This document shows, piece after piece, positions 5,947-7,152 of a stretch of 7,152 nt of DNA. Each line of letters opens with the position of its first letter. Within the stretch, counting starts at the first letter, position 1. The stretch covers positions 1-7,152 of the forward strand of contig JAGLCZ010000537.1 of the NCBI GenBank assembly GCA_023145975.1, read 5' to 3'. Made by a program: the position numbers and the translations under genes. The notes beneath the pieces were generated by a model. That model was given only the letters and a program-made list of their open reading frames with translations. It did no database searches and was not told the origin of the DNA. The stretch is from Candidatus Hydrogenedentota bacterium. Its GTDB lineage: Bacteria; Hydrogenedentota; Hydrogenedentia; Hydrogenedentales; CAITNO01.

Positions 5947-7152
5947 TTAATTACGGCTGTATGCTATATTTTCTGCACGTTCCAAATGTTCCCTCGGTAT
6001 AAAAGCATCCGGATTCAGGGTAACCAATTCCTGCCAGTCAGCAACACATCGGTCGGGTACGCTTAAAAGATCATATATCGCGGCTAATTGAGTTGCTGTA
6101 TGCGCAGAATCCGGGGCAATAATCAAAATATTTATAAATCGATCTATTGCCTCATTATAGCATTTTTGGGCGGCGAGGACTTCTCCCAGATGCACTTGAT
6201 GCCATAGATTAGCAGGTTGTAAAAGTTCCAGTGCTAACAGCATATCTTCTGCTTGGGTATATTTCTCCTCACCTATTAGTTCAAGAGCAGTTGTACTGAT
6301 AAAATCGATGTACTTTGCAGGTACGGCACTATTGCTATTATGAAAGACTAGGTCGAAAAGTTTTTCACTTTCTTTTGTTCCTCCAAGCCGACAGTCAATG
6401 GCAGCACAAATAAGAGATAACGGGAAGTATTTTCGAGATTCTTTGCAGTATGTTTTTGCTTTTTTAAAATTCCCCGATGCTGCCAGCGAAAGAATATAAT
6501 GTTCTTTTATGATAGATGAATCGGGAATGCTTTCAAGCATTTCGCGCCAGGTTAATACTCGTTGCTGAGGAGTCTTATTCGCGATCAACAGGTCATCCCA
6601 AAGGAGTATTACTTGTTCAGCTATGGGGGATGCCTGCTCCTCCAAAAGTATAGACTTGAATATATCTGAAGCAGTGATGAAATCACCGTTCCTGAATAAT
6701 GCTTCCGCAAGTTTTATTCGTAAGATAGAAGAATTTGGGTCGTATTGTAATCCCGTTTGAAACAGATGGATTGCATGTTCGAAGTCGCTGCCTTTCATGA
6801 TGTATTCACCCGATTCGATACAGGTAAGTACTGCGATGGAGTACAGAGAAGAATCTTTTGACATTGCCAGATTTATTTGTTCAATACCTTTTTTACAATA
6901 CCCCAGTTTTGCCAGAGCGCCTCCCAAATAAATCCTTCCTTCATTTAATTCGAAATCAATTTTTAAAAGCTCCCCGTATTCTTCTACGGCTTCTTTAAGC
7001 AGCCCTTCTTTTTCAAGGATTCGTGCTAAGTGCATTCGCAATATCGGATTGTCAGGTAGTAACTGTACAATATTTTTCCATATTGCCGGATGATCACTAT
7101 AGTCCTGTTTTTCAAGAATAATCTTCATCTGCCCGGCAAGTTTTGATGTGGT
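5947..7152 (-). CDS. TPR-repeat protein, 5' end outside window
   Basis: The frame is open to the right edge, and the ATG at 7128 lacks a convincing ribosome-binding site, so the gene probably starts beyond 7152; 401 codons are visible. Numbering from Met at 7128, I see about 34-residue helical repeats with the TPR pattern of small residues (A/G/Y) and a closing D/N-P: roughly 28-60 (LARILEKEG...AVEEYGELL), 62-94, 114-132 (HAIHLFQTGLQYDPN), 135-165 (LAEALFRNGDFITASDIFKS), 205-235, 290-305, 311-340 (LGEVLAAQKCYNEAIDRF...APD) and 345-374. The middle repeats are degenerate. No signal peptide, membrane segment or enzyme domain is visible. Such proteins are scaffolds for protein partners. It sits just upstream of the glycosyltransferase, with a 30-nt gap and the same frame, so a joint role in glycosylation or glycan assembly is plausible but only inferred. 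Confidence 0.82.
   Translation of the reverse strand, partial: TTSKLAGQMKIILEKQDYSDHPAIWKNIVQLLPDNPILRMHLARILEKEGLLKEAVEEYGELLKIDFELNEGRIYLGGALAKLGYCKKGIEQINLAMSKDSSLYSIAVLTCIESGEYIMKGSDFEHAIHLFQTGLQYDPNSSILRIKLAEALFRNGDFITASDIFKSILLEEQASPIAEQVILLWDDLLIANKTPQQRVLTWREMLESIPDSSIIKEHYILSLAASGNFKKAKTYCKESRKYFPLSLICAAIDCRLGGTKESEKLFDLVFHNSNSAVPAKYIDFISTTALELIGEEKYTQAEDMLLALELLQPANLWHQVHLGEVLAAQKCYNEAIDRFINILIIAPDSAHTATQLAAIYDLLSVPDRCVADWQELVTLNPDAFIPREHLERAENIAYSRN

Overview
This window is bacterial chromosome with dense, tightly packed genes. It carries the end of one biosynthetic gene, a complete four-gene housekeeping/signalling operon on the + strand, and a convergent two-gene unit on the - strand that runs off the right edge. 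The lineage cannot be fixed from the sequence. A DisA-type diadenylate cyclase together with the NAD-linked PyrK/PyrDB form of dihydroorotate dehydrogenase points to a bacterium with c-di-AMP signalling and probably an anaerobic or facultative lifestyle. The Shine-Dalgarno signals are mostly modest, and the Bacillus-type clpC neighbourhood of radA-disA is absent. A non-Firmicute such as a PVC-group (Lentisphaerota/Kiritimatiellota-like) bacterium is possible, but that is a weak guess.

Left edge (1-704): the C-terminal part of 2-isopropylmalate synthase (leuA), closed by a strong intrinsic terminator. The next 127 bases (705-831) lead into the radA operon. They hold an inverted repeat that could form a long interrupted RNA hairpin (727-768) and only a weak candidate promoter.

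Centre (832-5015): radA, disA, pyrK and pyrD follow one another with gaps of 4 nt, a 4-nt overlap or short 2-nt gap (depending on the pyrK start), and 23 nt. This is almost certainly one transcription unit. RadA (a DNA branch-migration ATPase) and DisA (a c-di-AMP synthase that scans DNA for branched structures) are known partners in Bacillus. PyrK and PyrD form the two-subunit NAD-dependent dihydroorotate dehydrogenase of pyrimidine synthesis. All four proteins look full length with their key motifs intact. The operon therefore joins DNA-integrity signalling to supply of a nucleotide precursor.

Right part (5016-7152): an A+T-rich 154-bp convergent spacer holds two adjacent small hairpins and a T-tract, a plausible end for the pyrD transcript. 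On the - strand a TPR-repeat protein (5' end outside the window) is followed, in the same reading frame and after a single stop codon plus 30 nt, by a soluble DPM1/GtrB-like family 2 glycosyltransferase. These two genes are visibly richer in A+T than the operon and look like the edge of a surface-glycan or protein-glycosylation locus.

I found no CRISPR array, tRNA, rRNA or insertion sequence. I also see no clearly new biological system. The items most worth following are the radA-disA-pyrK-pyrD linkage, the structured leader before it, and the TPR/glycosyltransferase pair.
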